A DNA stretch of 39,247 nt from JAVWHX01 sp036639875 (GCA_036639875.1 JAVWHX010000013.1:1-39247), one strand, 5' to 3'. Positions 1 through 9,833 are shown, numbered from the stretch's first letter. Translations and numbers: made by a program. The notes: generated by a model not told the origin, from the letters alone.

Positions 1-436
1 TGTTTATGCAAAAATAATTTCCTTTTCCACAATCTCCCTCGCACAAGCCCTTATGTTATTGAGGCATCTTGTCCATTCTAAGGCGTTTTCTGCCTTTAGC
101 TGTTCCGTTATGCCCTGTGCCTGTTTCATACCCTCTATGAGCCTTTCAAAGCGTTCCTGTGCCTGTCTGTTGATGTCGGCAAGGTAGGCGTTTAGCCTGC
201 CGCTTGTAAGAAGATTGGTGTATGTAACTTTACGGTACTGTTTTAGATAATCTAAATGCCGTTGCCCCCAGATGCCTATTGCCTGTTCTTCTTCGGCGGG
301 TACAGTTAAGCACGGTATCAAATAATCCCCTTGCCTTTCGTATTTGCCGCCCAGTTCCTCAAATAATGATTTTGCCATTGTCTGTTACCTCCACATTCTT
401 TTTTATTTTGAATGTCCGCAAAATCCGTCCTACATC
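1..436. mobile_element. End of a Tn4451-type mobile element (partial)
   Basis: This stretch is visibly richer in G+C than everything to its right and carries a tnpV gene. Read on the minus strand, the giant helicase gene is normal up to the conserved residues DCPWKPSD and then turns abruptly into about 25 unrelated residues, starting at the bases TGTAGGACGGATTTTGC. The junction lies at about 434-436 and falls at a GA dinucleotide (plus strand TC at 435-436). Large serine recombinases of the TnpX/Tn4451 family are known to insert at GA. The rest of the element, including any recombinase, is beyond base 1. The junction is read directly; the element family is inferred from tnpV and the GA target. 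Confidence 0.65.
4..378 (-). CDS. tnpV: TnpV family transposon-encoded protein
   Basis: This 124-residue protein matches the TnpV family first described on Tn4451. Its features are an N-terminal GDYLIPCL motif (about residues 18-25), a helical middle, and a C-terminal LEWTRCLNNIRACAREIVEKEIIFA-like block with the family's LEW, NN and KEII residues. The biochemical role of TnpV is not known. The start is supported by GGAGG nine bases upstream. The gene overlaps the last 20 bases of the truncated helicase frame because that frame runs into this element. Codon use is GC-rich, unlike the genes to the right, which supports recent transfer. A short ACATTC/GAATGT hairpin precedes the ribosome binding site. 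Confidence 0.85.
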   Translation of the reverse strand: MAKSLFEELGGKYERQGDYLIPCLTVPAEEEQAIGIWGQRHLDYLKQYRKVTYTNLLTSGRLNAYLADINRQAQERFERLIEGMKQAQGITEQLKAENALEWTRCLNNIRACAREIVEKEIIFA

Positions 437-3400
437 ACTCGGCTTCCACGGACAATCTAGGTCATGATTAGCGGATAATAAAGTTTGAACGTTTGTTCCT
501 GCTCCCATTTTTTGGGTGCTACCTAGCAAGATTCTTACTTTACCACTTCGTACTTTTGCAAATAATTCTTTCTTACTTATATCACTTTTTGCATTATGAA
601 TAAATGCTATCTCCTCTTCTGGAATATTATTTGTAATCAATTTTTTCTTTATATCATCATAAACATTAAATGTCTCACTATTAGGAGTAGACATATCACA
701 AAAAATAAGTTGTGTTTCTTTATCTTTTCTTCCATCTCTATATATTTGCAATACATTCTTGATACACGCATTTACTTTACTGCCCTCAAAATCGTTCAAT
801 AACGGATTAATAAGTCTTTGATCCAATGCAAGTTTTCTTCCATCATTTGTGATTTTTAACATGTTGTCTTCATGTGGTTCTACTTTACGTTTGCGTACAG
901 CATCAGCACGCTCTGCAAGGCTCTCTAGTATGGTTTTTTGCATTTCAGAGGGTTTTACTGCAACATTATGATAATGAGCATGAGGCGTGGGTAAGTCAAG
1001 CATATCGGCTGTTTTAATATCAGCAGTTTCTTTAAACAAATTAATTAGTTCGGGCAAATTATAGAACTTTGAAAATCGAGTTTTCATTCTGTAGCCCGTA
1101 CCCTCTGGTGCTAATTCTAAAGCTGTAGTTGTTTCACCAAATGTACTTGCCCAAGAATCAAAATGCTCTAATCCCATTTTTTGAAGTGTATTGTATTGTA
1201 AATACCTTTGGATAGTATACATTTCTGCCATTGTGTTGCTAATTGGTGTTCCAGTTGCAAAGACTATACCTTTACCTCCAGTAATTTCATCTATATATTG
1301 GCATTTCATAAACATATCACTTGATTTCTGTGCATCTGATTGTCCAATTCCTGCCACATTTCTCATCTTTGTATAGAGAAATAAATTCTTATAGAAATGA
1401 CTTTCATCAACAAAAAGTCTGTCTATACCTAATTCTTCAAAATTAATAACATCATCTTTTCTATCATAATTATTCAGTTTTTCTAATCGAGTTAGTAATG
1501 TTTTTTTCGTTTTCTCTAATTGCTTAATAGAATATCTTTCTCCATTTTGACTTTTTAACTCTTGTATTCCCATTGTAATAGACTCAATTTGATTTTCGAT
1601 CATTCTACATTGCCTTTCTATCGACATTGGTAATTTTTCAAATTGGCTATGACCCATAATGATTGCATCGAACTCCCCAGTAGCAATCCTTGAGCAAAAT
1701 TTCTTTCTTCTACTTTTTTCAAAATCTCTCTTTGTTGTGACAAGAATATTTGCCATTGGATATAACTGAAGAAACTCACTAGCCCATTGCTCAACCAAGT
1801 GATTTGGAACTACAAACAATGGCTTTTGACACATATTCAATCTTCTTAATTCCATACACGCACTAACCATAGTAAATGTTTTACCTGCTCCAACCACATG
1901 AGCCAAGAGAACATTATCACCATACAATATACGAGCAACTGCATCTTTTTGATGTTTTCGTAATGTTAATTCGGGATTCATGTTTGGAAATGTTAAATGT
2001 GTTCCATCATATTCACGTCCTCTTATAGCATTAAATTTATTGTTATATATTTTTGTGAGTTTATCACGTCTATCAAAATCATCCCAAATCCATTCTTGAA
2101 AGGCTTCCTTAATTGTCTCTTGTTTTTGTTGAGCAATCATTGTTTCTTTTACATTTAAAACACTTTTCTTTTTTCCATCGTCATCATATTCAGTATCAAA
2201 AATTTTTGTGCTTTTTAAATTAAGGCAATCTTCAAGCAAACGATATGCATTTGCTCGATTTGTTCCATACGTTTTTTCAGCTTTGATATTACCTCTATCA
2301 TAACTTTTATTTGATATATTCCAAGTACCACTAGCACTTGAATAAAAAATATGAATTTTATCTTTTGCATAGTAATCCATTCCCAAAATAGAGTCCATAA
2401 AATCTTCATAATAATTTGGAGTTATCCAAGTTGCTCCTATACGAACTTCGATTTCACTAGCTGTTAAATCTTTTGGTAATGCTTTCTGCAATGCTTGTAC
2501 ATGTGTTTCAAAATATGGATCGATTTTTGCTGACAATCTTGCTATTTCAATTTTTTCTCTTATATTGCCACTTAGATATTCATCTGCAGTTATATAAGCT
2601 TCACTTTCATCTTCATTTAATACATTAGGTACTTTATATATAACCCCCTCTAAATCACTTATAAGAGTTGTTCTATCCTTTTTAGATATTTCCCCCATAT
2701 AATCTAAATCAACGTACCCTCGTTCAGTTAATGATAATAATAAGGCTTCACTACTTGTGTCAACATGCGTTACTTCGACTTTTTTTCGGATTGTTCTTTT
2801 ATGAAATATGTCAGCTTTACTTTTTAAAGTTCCATCATCATTTAGATTTTCTAAAGAGCATAGAAGATAGTAAGAACTATCGTCTCTAAAAGCAACACTG
2901 TTTGCTCGGCTATTAATTAACCCATACACTTTATTAAAATCATCATAGAGTTGATTAAGGTTCTTTTGCTCATTCTCGATAATGGTTTCACTATAATCTT
3001 CTGTTTGATATTCAATTAAACTACGTATACTCTCTCTAATAGCAATCATTCCGGCAATTCTATGTTTAGCAGTTTGAGAGGTTTTAATCTTTACCATCAC
3101 ACTATTTTCTCTGAAGTAGATATCATCATCGACAATTGCATAACTATAATTTCTAATTGTTGGATCTGCAGGAATAGTCTCTATATCTTCTGTATCATCA
3201 ATATCTTCATCGAAAATTACTTTCTCATCAATTGTACCTTTAATATATTGACTTGCCTCTGCTAAAGAATCTTTGAGTGGAACGTTTTCAAATGGTACTA
3301 CTGTTAAGTCTTCACGTCCATACATATTTCGAGATTTTTCAATATGGCCAAGAACCATATTAGGGTTCTCAACAAAATAATTATTCATTACATTGCCGTC

Positions 3401-6400
3401 TTTATCCTCAGTTGTATAAACCCAATCATTCTCTATGATAATTGGCTTATCTCGCTTTTTAAGATAAATAATATCAGATACAACTTTCGTTCCTGCACTA
3501 TCTTCAAAAGCATTATTTGGAAGTCTAATTGCTCCTAAAAATTCAGCACGTTCATTGATATATTTTCTAACTGTGCTACTTCTTTTATCTAAAGTGTACC
3601 TTGAAGTGACAAAAGCAATTATTCCTCCTGGGCGAACTTTATCAATTGTCTTAGCAAAGTAGTAGTCATGAATATTAAGATTTAATTTATCATAGCGTTT
3701 ATCTAATACCTTAAATTGCCCAAACGGAACATTACTAATTGCAACATCAAAAAAACTATCAGAAAACTTTGTGTTTTCATAACCATCAATCTCGATAACC
3801 GATTCTTGATACAACTGTTTGGCAATATGACCTGTTATCTTATCAATTTCTACACCATAAAACTTTGAATCTTTTAGATGACTTGGTAACATTCCTATGA
3901 AATTACCAGTTCCACAAGAAGGCTCTAAAATATTGCCATATCTAAACCCCAAGTTCTCTAATACGTTGTACATACTTTCAATAACAGTGGGTGGTGTATA
4001 GAAAGCCGTTAATGTAGAAGCTCTAGCATTTTTATAATCGTCATCATTTAATAATTCTTTTAACTCATGGTATTCATTACTCCAATTACTTTTTGAAGAA
4101 TCAAAGACATCTGGCAAACCTCCCCAACCCACAAAATTGGCTAATACTTGTTGTTCATCTTGTGTAGCTAGTCTATTTTCTTGTTCCAATAAAAAAAGCA
4201 ACTTAATAGCTGCAATGTTATTTCTATATCGCTCTTTAGGAGTCCCTTTACCTAAAAATTCTTCTGTAATTATATAATTATTCTTTACAATATCTATTTT
4301 CTCTATAGGAGTCTGTCTATTAGCAAGTTCACAAAGTATTTTAAAATCATCTTCATTAACACCAACTGGCTTATTTCCTTCATAAACAATTGCTTCATCA
4401 AGTAAAAAATCATAAAGTTCTTGACCTACCCATGTATTGTCATTATCTTTTGCAATTATTTGACCTTCATCATTGTAATCTAAATAAATATCTTCTATCT
4501 TTAATTCTGCAAGTATATTTTCAAGGGCACTATATTCATTTCTATCTTCACAAGATTTTGACAATTGTAAATGATTATTTTTACTATATTCAAGCAACTC
4601 AAGATACGGCATTCGACTGTATACTGTATTAGTGTCTATGTCAATCTCTATATCATAATATCCACTGTGATTTTCATCTTTAAAATATTGTTCATACTTT
4701 AATTTGTAATTTTTATTGATAATATTTTTTAGCCATGATTTTGCATAATTATTTAATTCTTCTTCAACTTGTTCATCAGACAATAGACCATGATTTTCTT
4801 TTAAGCTAAATATTAAAGGTGGAAAACTATGTTCATAGTATATTGGTTTAAGTGTCTTTAAATCTCGATTAATTTCCAATTTCATTAATGGATCACTAGG
4901 TAGAAGTTCATTAACTGATGAATAATGAAACATTTCTATTTCATTTTCGGGATAATTATGATTAGTTACCATTAAGAGTTCATCATTTCGACCACTTGAT
5001 AAGGTTTGTAAACAAGATTTATCTTCAATAATATGTTTAGAGATTTCTTCTAGTAACATATATAGCTCTTGATGAATAGGTGTCACATTGTTCTTTAATT
5101 CATTAGAGTGATTACCATTAAAAGTGATATCTTGATAGGTTTGTTCAATAATATCATTTATCATTAAATCTCGAAAAGAGGTATTGGTTGTAAAGACATC
5201 ATAAATATCTTTATTTGTTGACGCATAGTGATTCATAACATCAATCATTTCTGAACGTATATAACTTTCAGCCTCTTGTATATCTGTATCACGATCTATT
5301 AGATTTGGATAAATAGAACTCTTTTTAACTTTGTCTACAAATATAGGAAGATATTGTGCATATAATTCTTGGTCAGACGAAACTTGATTATTGCTTAGTT
5401 CTAGTTCTTCATATTCTTTCAATAAAAAATCGTTAGACGGATTAACTTTTAATTTATTAATGAATTCATTTTCTGTATAAGTTTCTGTAAATAGTGGGGA
5501 ATTTTTATCTCTTACCTCTATGTTGTCTAAAGTATCTATAATTTCATATTCTTTACTGCCAAAATAGACAATATCTCCAACTTCATAAACGTAATGCTTT
5601 TTAGTTGTTTGTTGTTCTTTTTCTTCCAACTGGTGGTTTTTGTTTTTTTCTTTACGTTCTTGTTCAAGTTCTTCTTTTATTTTTTCTTCAAGATAAATAG
5701 GATAATGTTCTTTTTCTTCTTGAGTAAGGTATTTGTCTAAAGAAATAAGTTCTTTAATTCTTTTAATTACTTGTTTCCATTGCAATTTTACATCAACATC
5801 TTTATTACTAATTCCACCCTTAGTAATTCTAATACCTTTTGAACTATGCTCTTCTGCTATCCAGCCATATGCAGGATGAGAGCCACCTTCACCATATTCC
5901 TTTTTTAAAAATTTGATATTTTCTGCTTGTGTGACACTCTTACTAAGTTGCTCATAAATTCTATATTTTCCGTTGTAAAAGCTACTGCCACGAATAAGAA
6001 CTTTATCTATTTCCTCTTGACTAAAAAACAACCCTTTTTTAAAAGAGTCAAGATTTTCATATACTGCATTTTTTTGTTCCTCTACCGTAGGAATTTGTAC
6101 GTTAGGTTCATAATACCTTGATACAATTAATCCCTCTATATCTCTAGCTACTATTTGCCACACATATAATATTTCTTCTTCTCTCTCAGTTGACGTACCT
6201 ATATAGACTAGAAGTCCTTTATCAGTTTTTTCATATCCTATGGGCACTCCATCAACCACCAAATCGGTAGCATCATTATTATAGATTTCTTTTAGATAAT
6301 TAATTTGATTTTCTAATTGATTATCATGTTCTTTAAAATAACTAATAACTTCTGGCGCTGATACTAGTAAAGAATCATTATAAGAAAAGACTTCTCTTAA

Positions 6401-7987
6401 TATACTGCTATTTATAATCTTTGAATTATACGCCCATTGCACATCACTTAATTGTTCTGATGGGCTTAATAAATATTCATTTTTATCTATTAATTTTGAA
6501 ATTTCTTTTTGAATAATATCAAAGGTTAAAAACGAAGAAGTCTGTCTTTTAGTATAACTACCTCGATAGACCTCTAAACCATTATTTTCTCGATGATACC
6601 CTAATCGTGTGAAATCATAAGTTGTTGAATCTTTAAACGTTTCTACAAAAGTTTCATCATAACAACTATCTATGAAATTTGTACGTTCCTCATTGTCAAG
6701 ATGATTTTTGAAGAAATCAATAACTTCTGCTTTCTTATGTTTTAAAGCAACTTCTTCTCGCAATATTGGAGGAAGTTCAGATAAATCAAAAGGTGGAACT
6801 GTATTGTTTTTAACAATGTCAGTTCCACCTAATTCTAAATCTAATTGTAAATAATCTCCTTGATTACTGTCTCTTCTGCTATCTGTTTGAGATTGTTCAT
6901 ATGTTGTACCCATTCCAACTGATTTGTCTCTTTGCTCGGAGACGGGAATTTCAATAGTAATTGGTCCACCAATGTTTCCAACATCACTGTTGCTTGCGTC
7001 TCGATTTCTTGAAGGTGTTGGTTTAATTGGTTGTTGGCTTTCAATGAGAATAGGTGACCTTGATGGTTCTCCTTGAGATACTTCAACCTCATTCGTGCGT
7101 ACTTGCTGTTCAAAATTGGTTGCATCTTCAAATTCGGCATTTGGTAATCCCCCACTGGACTGTATGATACTTTTTTCATATTTTTTTATACCTCCATTAT
7201 TTATAATTATATTGTCGCTTACTTTTTTTGTTTTTTCAACTGTGCGAATTGAAATCTCACGAGCTTCTTTTGCAATATCCCGTATGACCATATCATATAT
7301 GTCTCTTTGTGCATTGCCCAATTGTGCAACAACTTCTATTGTATTGAATTTATATATAGGATAAAAATCCTCCTCAACCAAATAATTCATTGGTTCTAAT
7401 CCACAACGTTTTAATAGACAATAACTAACACTAGAATGTAAAAGTTTTCTATAATCATTTTCAATTTCCAAATCATCCAAACCATCTAAAGCACTATTTT
7501 CATGATACCGCAATAAAGAGGTTTTATAATCATCTATATTATCCTCTGTAACTTTAACTGCTATTTCTAAAAGAGACTCACCAAAATCAGAGGAATGTTC
7601 TAATTCACCATATTGATTTTCTAATATATCAATAATTTCATTGTAGTTTTCTTCTTGAATAGTCCATATATACAATGGTCTATTATTTTTAGATATTGTA
7701 TCTGTAATATCAAAAACATATCGTAACCCGACTTCATTTTCATCAATCAATGCAATTCCTTTTGAACCATTTTTTATCCATCTATGCATCTTTTGATTCC
7801 ATGTATCAAAATCAGCACAAGCAATAGCACTTGGTCTTTGTGCATGAATAAGAATTTGATTATCAAAAGTAAATTTAAAAAGATAACTTATCATATCTAA
7901 AAAAGAACACCAATTGGTGGGTGACTCAGCAACTTCTAAAGTATGCTCTTTCAATATTTGATTTATCGTTTCATATTTATTGCTCAA
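359..7987 (-). CDS. Giant ArdC-like / N6-adenine methylase / SNF2 helicase protein, 3' end cut by an insertion
   Basis: This is the large multidomain DNA-processing protein typical of Firmicute integrative conjugative elements. Residues 1-100 resemble the ArdC N-terminal domain (NQILIHAQRPSA, then W...KNGSKGIAL). Residues 260-400 form a low-complexity linker. An N6-adenine methyltransferase starts near 1330, with the AdoMet motif EPSCGTGNF at about 1355 and a DPPY-like SNVPFG at about 1415. An SNF2 helicase follows, with Walker A VVGAGKT at about 2029, VDESHFYKN at about 2192, GTPISN at about 2247 and QKMGAGTNVQ at about 2491. The start is TTG, chosen because GAGGTGAT lies five bases upstream. 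After residue 2517 (DCPWKPSD) the frame enters the inserted element and ends 25 residues later. The arginine-rich motif VI and the C-terminal part are lost, so helicase function is probably abolished unless the element excises. It ends an operon with the LPD28-like gene upstream (six-base gap). Confidence 0.9.
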   Translation of the reverse strand: MSNKYETINQILKEHTLEVAESPTNWCSFLDMISYLFKFTFDNQILIHAQRPSAIACADFDTWNQKMHRWIKNGSKGIALIDENEVGLRYVFDITDTISKNNRPLYIWTIQEENYNEIIDILENQYGELEHSSDFGESLLEIAVKVTEDNIDDYKTSLLRYHENSALDGLDDLEIENDYRKLLHSSVSYCLLKRCGLEPMNYLVEEDFYPIYKFNTIEVVAQLGNAQRDIYDMVIRDIAKEAREISIRTVEKTKKVSDNIIINNGGIKKYEKSIIQSSGGLPNAEFEDATNFEQQVRTNEVEVSQGEPSRSPILIESQQPIKPTPSRNRDASNSDVGNIGGPITIEIPVSEQRDKSVGMGTTYEQSQTDSRRDSNQGDYLQLDLELGGTDIVKNNTVPPFDLSELPPILREEVALKHKKAEVIDFFKNHLDNEERTNFIDSCYDETFVETFKDSTTYDFTRLGYHRENNGLEVYRGSYTKRQTSSFLTFDIIQKEISKLIDKNEYLLSPSEQLSDVQWAYNSKIINSSILREVFSYNDSLLVSAPEVISYFKEHDNQLENQINYLKEIYNNDATDLVVDGVPIGYEKTDKGLLVYIGTSTEREEEILYVWQIVARDIEGLIVSRYYEPNVQIPTVEEQKNAVYENLDSFKKGLFFSQEEIDKVLIRGSSFYNGKYRIYEQLSKSVTQAENIKFLKKEYGEGGSHPAYGWIAEEHSSKGIRITKGGISNKDVDVKLQWKQVIKRIKELISLDKYLTQEEKEHYPIYLEEKIKEELEQERKEKNKNHQLEEKEQQTTKKHYVYEVGDIVYFGSKEYEIIDTLDNIEVRDKNSPLFTETYTENEFINKLKVNPSNDFLLKEYEELELSNNQVSSDQELYAQYLPIFVDKVKKSSIYPNLIDRDTDIQEAESYIRSEMIDVMNHYASTNKDIYDVFTTNTSFRDLMINDIIEQTYQDITFNGNHSNELKNNVTPIHQELYMLLEEISKHIIEDKSCLQTLSSGRNDELLMVTNHNYPENEIEMFHYSSVNELLPSDPLMKLEINRDLKTLKPIYYEHSFPPLIFSLKENHGLLSDEQVEEELNNYAKSWLKNIINKNYKLKYEQYFKDENHSGYYDIEIDIDTNTVYSRMPYLELLEYSKNNHLQLSKSCEDRNEYSALENILAELKIEDIYLDYNDEGQIIAKDNDNTWVGQELYDFLLDEAIVYEGNKPVGVNEDDFKILCELANRQTPIEKIDIVKNNYIITEEFLGKGTPKERYRNNIAAIKLLFLLEQENRLATQDEQQVLANFVGWGGLPDVFDSSKSNWSNEYHELKELLNDDDYKNARASTLTAFYTPPTVIESMYNVLENLGFRYGNILEPSCGTGNFIGMLPSHLKDSKFYGVEIDKITGHIAKQLYQESVIEIDGYENTKFSDSFFDVAISNVPFGQFKVLDKRYDKLNLNIHDYYFAKTIDKVRPGGIIAFVTSRYTLDKRSSTVRKYINERAEFLGAIRLPNNAFEDSAGTKVVSDIIYLKKRDKPIIIENDWVYTTEDKDGNVMNNYFVENPNMVLGHIEKSRNMYGREDLTVVPFENVPLKDSLAEASQYIKGTIDEKVIFDEDIDDTEDIETIPADPTIRNYSYAIVDDDIYFRENSVMVKIKTSQTAKHRIAGMIAIRESIRSLIEYQTEDYSETIIENEQKNLNQLYDDFNKVYGLINSRANSVAFRDDSSYYLLCSLENLNDDGTLKSKADIFHKRTIRKKVEVTHVDTSSEALLLSLTERGYVDLDYMGEISKKDRTTLISDLEGVIYKVPNVLNEDESEAYITADEYLSGNIREKIEIARLSAKIDPYFETHVQALQKALPKDLTASEIEVRIGATWITPNYYEDFMDSILGMDYYAKDKIHIFYSSASGTWNISNKSYDRGNIKAEKTYGTNRANAYRLLEDCLNLKSTKIFDTEYDDDGKKKSVLNVKETMIAQQKQETIKEAFQEWIWDDFDRRDKLTKIYNNKFNAIRGREYDGTHLTFPNMNPELTLRKHQKDAVARILYGDNVLLAHVVGAGKTFTMVSACMELRRLNMCQKPLFVVPNHLVEQWASEFLQLYPMANILVTTKRDFEKSRRKKFCSRIATGEFDAIIMGHSQFEKLPMSIERQCRMIENQIESITMGIQELKSQNGERYSIKQLEKTKKTLLTRLEKLNNYDRKDDVINFEELGIDRLFVDESHFYKNLFLYTKMRNVAGIGQSDAQKSSDMFMKCQYIDEITGGKGIVFATGTPISNTMAEMYTIQRYLQYNTLQKMGLEHFDSWASTFGETTTALELAPEGTGYRMKTRFSKFYNLPELINLFKETADIKTADMLDLPTPHAHYHNVAVKPSEMQKTILESLAERADAVRKRKVEPHEDNMLKITNDGRKLALDQRLINPLLNDFEGSKVNACIKNVLQIYRDGRKDKETQLIFCDMSTPNSETFNVYDDIKKKLITNNIPEEEIAFIHNAKSDISKKELFAKVRSGKVRILLGSTQKMGAGTNVQTLLSANHDLDCPWKPSDVGRILRTFKIKKNVEVTDNGKIII
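6841..7179 (-). CDS. TnpV-like protein nested in another frame of the giant helicase gene
   Basis: This 112-residue frame lies wholly inside the giant gene on the same strand but in a different frame. It should not be dismissed as a shadow. It starts MKKVSYSPVGDYQMPNL, matching the GDYLIPCL start of TnpV, and ends LEWVQHMNNLKQIAEETVIKEIIYN-like. A hand alignment to the TnpV at 4-378 gives about 22 identities in the last 72 residues, plus GDY..P.L and YLK in the first half. A GGAGG lies 11 bases before the ATG. In the giant frame the same DNA encodes the unstructured linker (SSGGLPNAEF onwards), which can tolerate a second code. Function is unknown. Confidence 0.7.
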   Translation of the reverse strand: MKKVSYSPVGDYQMPNLKMQPILNSKYARMRLKYLKENHQGHLFSLKANNQLNQHLQEIETQATVMLETLVDQLLLKFPSPSKETNQLEWVQHMNNLKQIAEETVIKEIIYN

Positions 7988-7993
7988 TTGTTA

Positions 7994-8719
7994 TCACCTC
8001 ACTTTATCTTTTTGAAGTGGGAACTTATTTATATATTCTTCTAATTTCATATTAACACTAGAAAAAACAACATTCTTTTCTTCATCAATTATTCGACTAC
8101 CGTATTTATCTAGTGGTATTTTTTTAGTAGATAAGATAGTTCCCCAAAAATTAACAATAATTCTATTTCTTAAAGTTGCCATTACTCCTCTTTGGTCGTC
8201 ATCATGTCGAACCTCATAAAGATATAATCCCTTTGGCAGAGTTGTTTTATCAATTCTAGATGATGTGAATAAAACTGGTTTGTTGAATAATTTCAATAAT
8301 TGATAGTCTTGGTTACTAGCATTATAATCCCACTCTACTTTTTCAGTTGCCATGTTCTTATGATAGTTAAACAACTGATGATACATATCGAATTTTGATA
8401 AACGATCAATTTCATTCGTATCTAACTTATTCTGTAGGTAACCCAACAAGTCACTGTCTTTTAAAGCAATTTGCGCAATCATACATGCTTTATAAATATA
8501 AAACATTGTATCATTATGAGTAATTAGATTACTTATACTATCATAAATTGTCCCAGAAGTTTTTGTTACATGAAATTTTATATTTGGATCATTTAAGCAA
8601 ATTTCCATCATAGGTTTTTGTAGTCCAATTCTGGAAAGTGAATTATGAATTTTATCCCAAGAACCATTAAAATCAATATACGCTTTACGTTCATTTATTT
8701 CAACAACTGCCCTCAGCAT
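7994..8719 (-). CDS. LPD28-like domain protein of the mobile element
   Basis: The protein has 241 residues. The C-terminal half (about 150-240) has the pattern LFTSSRIDKTTLPKGLYLYEVRHDDD, then a conserved N-F-W-G-T-I-L segment and PLDKYG. I recognise this as the large polyvalent protein-associated domain LPD28, often encoded beside the giant methylase/helicase of conjugative elements. The N-terminal half is not recognised. No signal peptide or membrane segment is seen. Its ATG overlaps the stop of the upstream gene (TAATG) and has AAAGGAG upstream; the giant gene follows six bases later, so the set is translationally coupled. The role is unknown; DNA processing or anti-defence support is inferred only from context. 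Confidence 0.75.
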   Translation of the reverse strand: MLRAVVEINERKAYIDFNGSWDKIHNSLSRIGLQKPMMEICLNDPNIKFHVTKTSGTIYDSISNLITHNDTMFYIYKACMIAQIALKDSDLLGYLQNKLDTNEIDRLSKFDMYHQLFNYHKNMATEKVEWDYNASNQDYQLLKLFNKPVLFTSSRIDKTTLPKGLYLYEVRHDDDQRGVMATLRNRIIVNFWGTILSTKKIPLDKYGSRIIDEEKNVVFSSVNMKLEEYINKFPLQKDKVR

Positions 8720-9315
8720 TAACGTTCAACTCCTTTGCTTTTTTTCTTTTTACCGTAGTTTAATTCTTCTAATTTCTTATTTGCCCACGATGGGATATAT
8801 TCTTCTCTTACAACACCATACACATCAGTTCGCTTAAGTTGTGTTTTTGTACCATCGAAGAGATTTATTGCATTTATTTTTTGACCTAGCCAGTTCATAT
8901 TACATCCACCCCCACCTATAGCGAAAAATATTTGGTTATTAATTCTTTGATGTTCTTTAGGCAGTTTGAATGGATCAATAGCAATTACCTTTCCTTTTAA
9001 TGACTCATATTCAAATCTAGAATGACACTGACACACTGTGAGTGTATCTTTGCGTATTTCTTTTTTACGATTCATCTTTATACCTTCAATTATTATATTA
9101 GCAATAGAAAGATGAAAACAAAGATTAGCTTCATCTAAATCAACATCTACCTTTTCAAAAACATACTCTTTAGTTCCATAAATATCATAATAACCTGCTG
9201 CATAAAGTGGTATATCACCACACAAAACTGTTTGTGCAACAAAAAACTTTACACCACTATAAATTGCCTCTTTAAAAATTTTATACCCATCCATTATTTC
9301 ATTTTTATCGTCCAT
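8719..9315 (-). CDS. Conserved accessory protein of the mobile element, function unknown
   Basis: This 198-residue cytoplasmic protein has a central CQCHSRFEYESLKGKVIAIDPFKL segment, a glycine-rich FAIGGGGCNMN loop (about 145-155) and a YIPSWANKKLEEL end. The order of acid-rich helix, Gly-rich loop and basic tail resembles small proteins found next to the giant methylase/helicase in conjugative elements, but I cannot name the family. The ATG has AGGAG five to six bases upstream. It overlaps the next gene (TAATG), so both are likely made from one transcript. The basic tail (KKKKSK) could contact nucleic acid; that is a guess. Confidence 0.7.
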   Translation of the reverse strand: MDDKNEIMDGYKIFKEAIYSGVKFFVAQTVLCGDIPLYAAGYYDIYGTKEYVFEKVDVDLDEANLCFHLSIANIIIEGIKMNRKKEIRKDTLTVCQCHSRFEYESLKGKVIAIDPFKLPKEHQRINNQIFFAIGGGGCNMNWLGQKINAINLFDGTKTQLKRTDVYGVVREEYIPSWANKKLEELNYGKKKKSKGVER

Positions 9316-9353
9316 ATTTTTCTCCTAATAATTGATTTCAACTCTATACACTA

Positions 9354-9833
9354 TTACAAATCTTCCATTATAAAGTTAATAAAGTAATCCAGTGTTTCGT
9401 TTATACCCTCTTCTACTTCTTTATAATAAGTAAGACTCAAATCATAAAGCATTCTCCTAAAATCATTTTTTGCTGAATCTAATTGATTATATAATTGAGT
9501 GTAAACCTTTTTTTCAGAATTTTCATTGAAAACAATTACACTATAAATAATTCTCTTTGATATAATTTGATATCCTAATAACAAGTGATTAATTCCAATA
9601 AGTTGTGATAATAAAATATTATTATTCTCAAAATATCCATTTAAAAACATGGCATACATTTTCTCATCCATAGGCTTTCCATAAATATAGTGAATGTTTA
9701 AATTATAATTATCTGTTACTCCTATGATGTATTCTCTTGTATCTGCTAATTGCTTTACCAAAATAAAATCATGTTTAGGATTAATAATACATTTAATCTT
9801 ACTAGTACTATCTAATCTTCTTGTCTTTTTCAC
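9354..9833 (-). CDS. Hypothetical protein (first gene of the accessory operon)
   Basis: This is a 159-residue protein starting at GTG. The start is chosen because AAAGGAG lies seven bases before that GTG, giving a basic N-terminus VKKTRRLDSTSK. Earlier in-frame ATGs would run back into the terminator of the adhesin gene and lack a ribosome binding site. No membrane segment or known motif is visible; the C-terminus is acidic and predicted helical (YKEVEEGINETLDYFINFIMEDL). It is followed 38 bases later by the 198-residue gene. No promoter fits between the upstream terminator and this start. Function is not recognised. Confidence 0.65.
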   Translation of the reverse strand: MKKTRRLDSTSKIKCIINPKHDFILVKQLADTREYIIGVTDNYNLNIHYIYGKPMDEKMYAMFLNGYFENNNILLSQLIGINHLLLGYQIISKRIIYSVIVFNENSEKKVYTQLYNQLDSAKNDFRRMLYDLSLTYYKEVEEGINETLDYFINFIMEDL

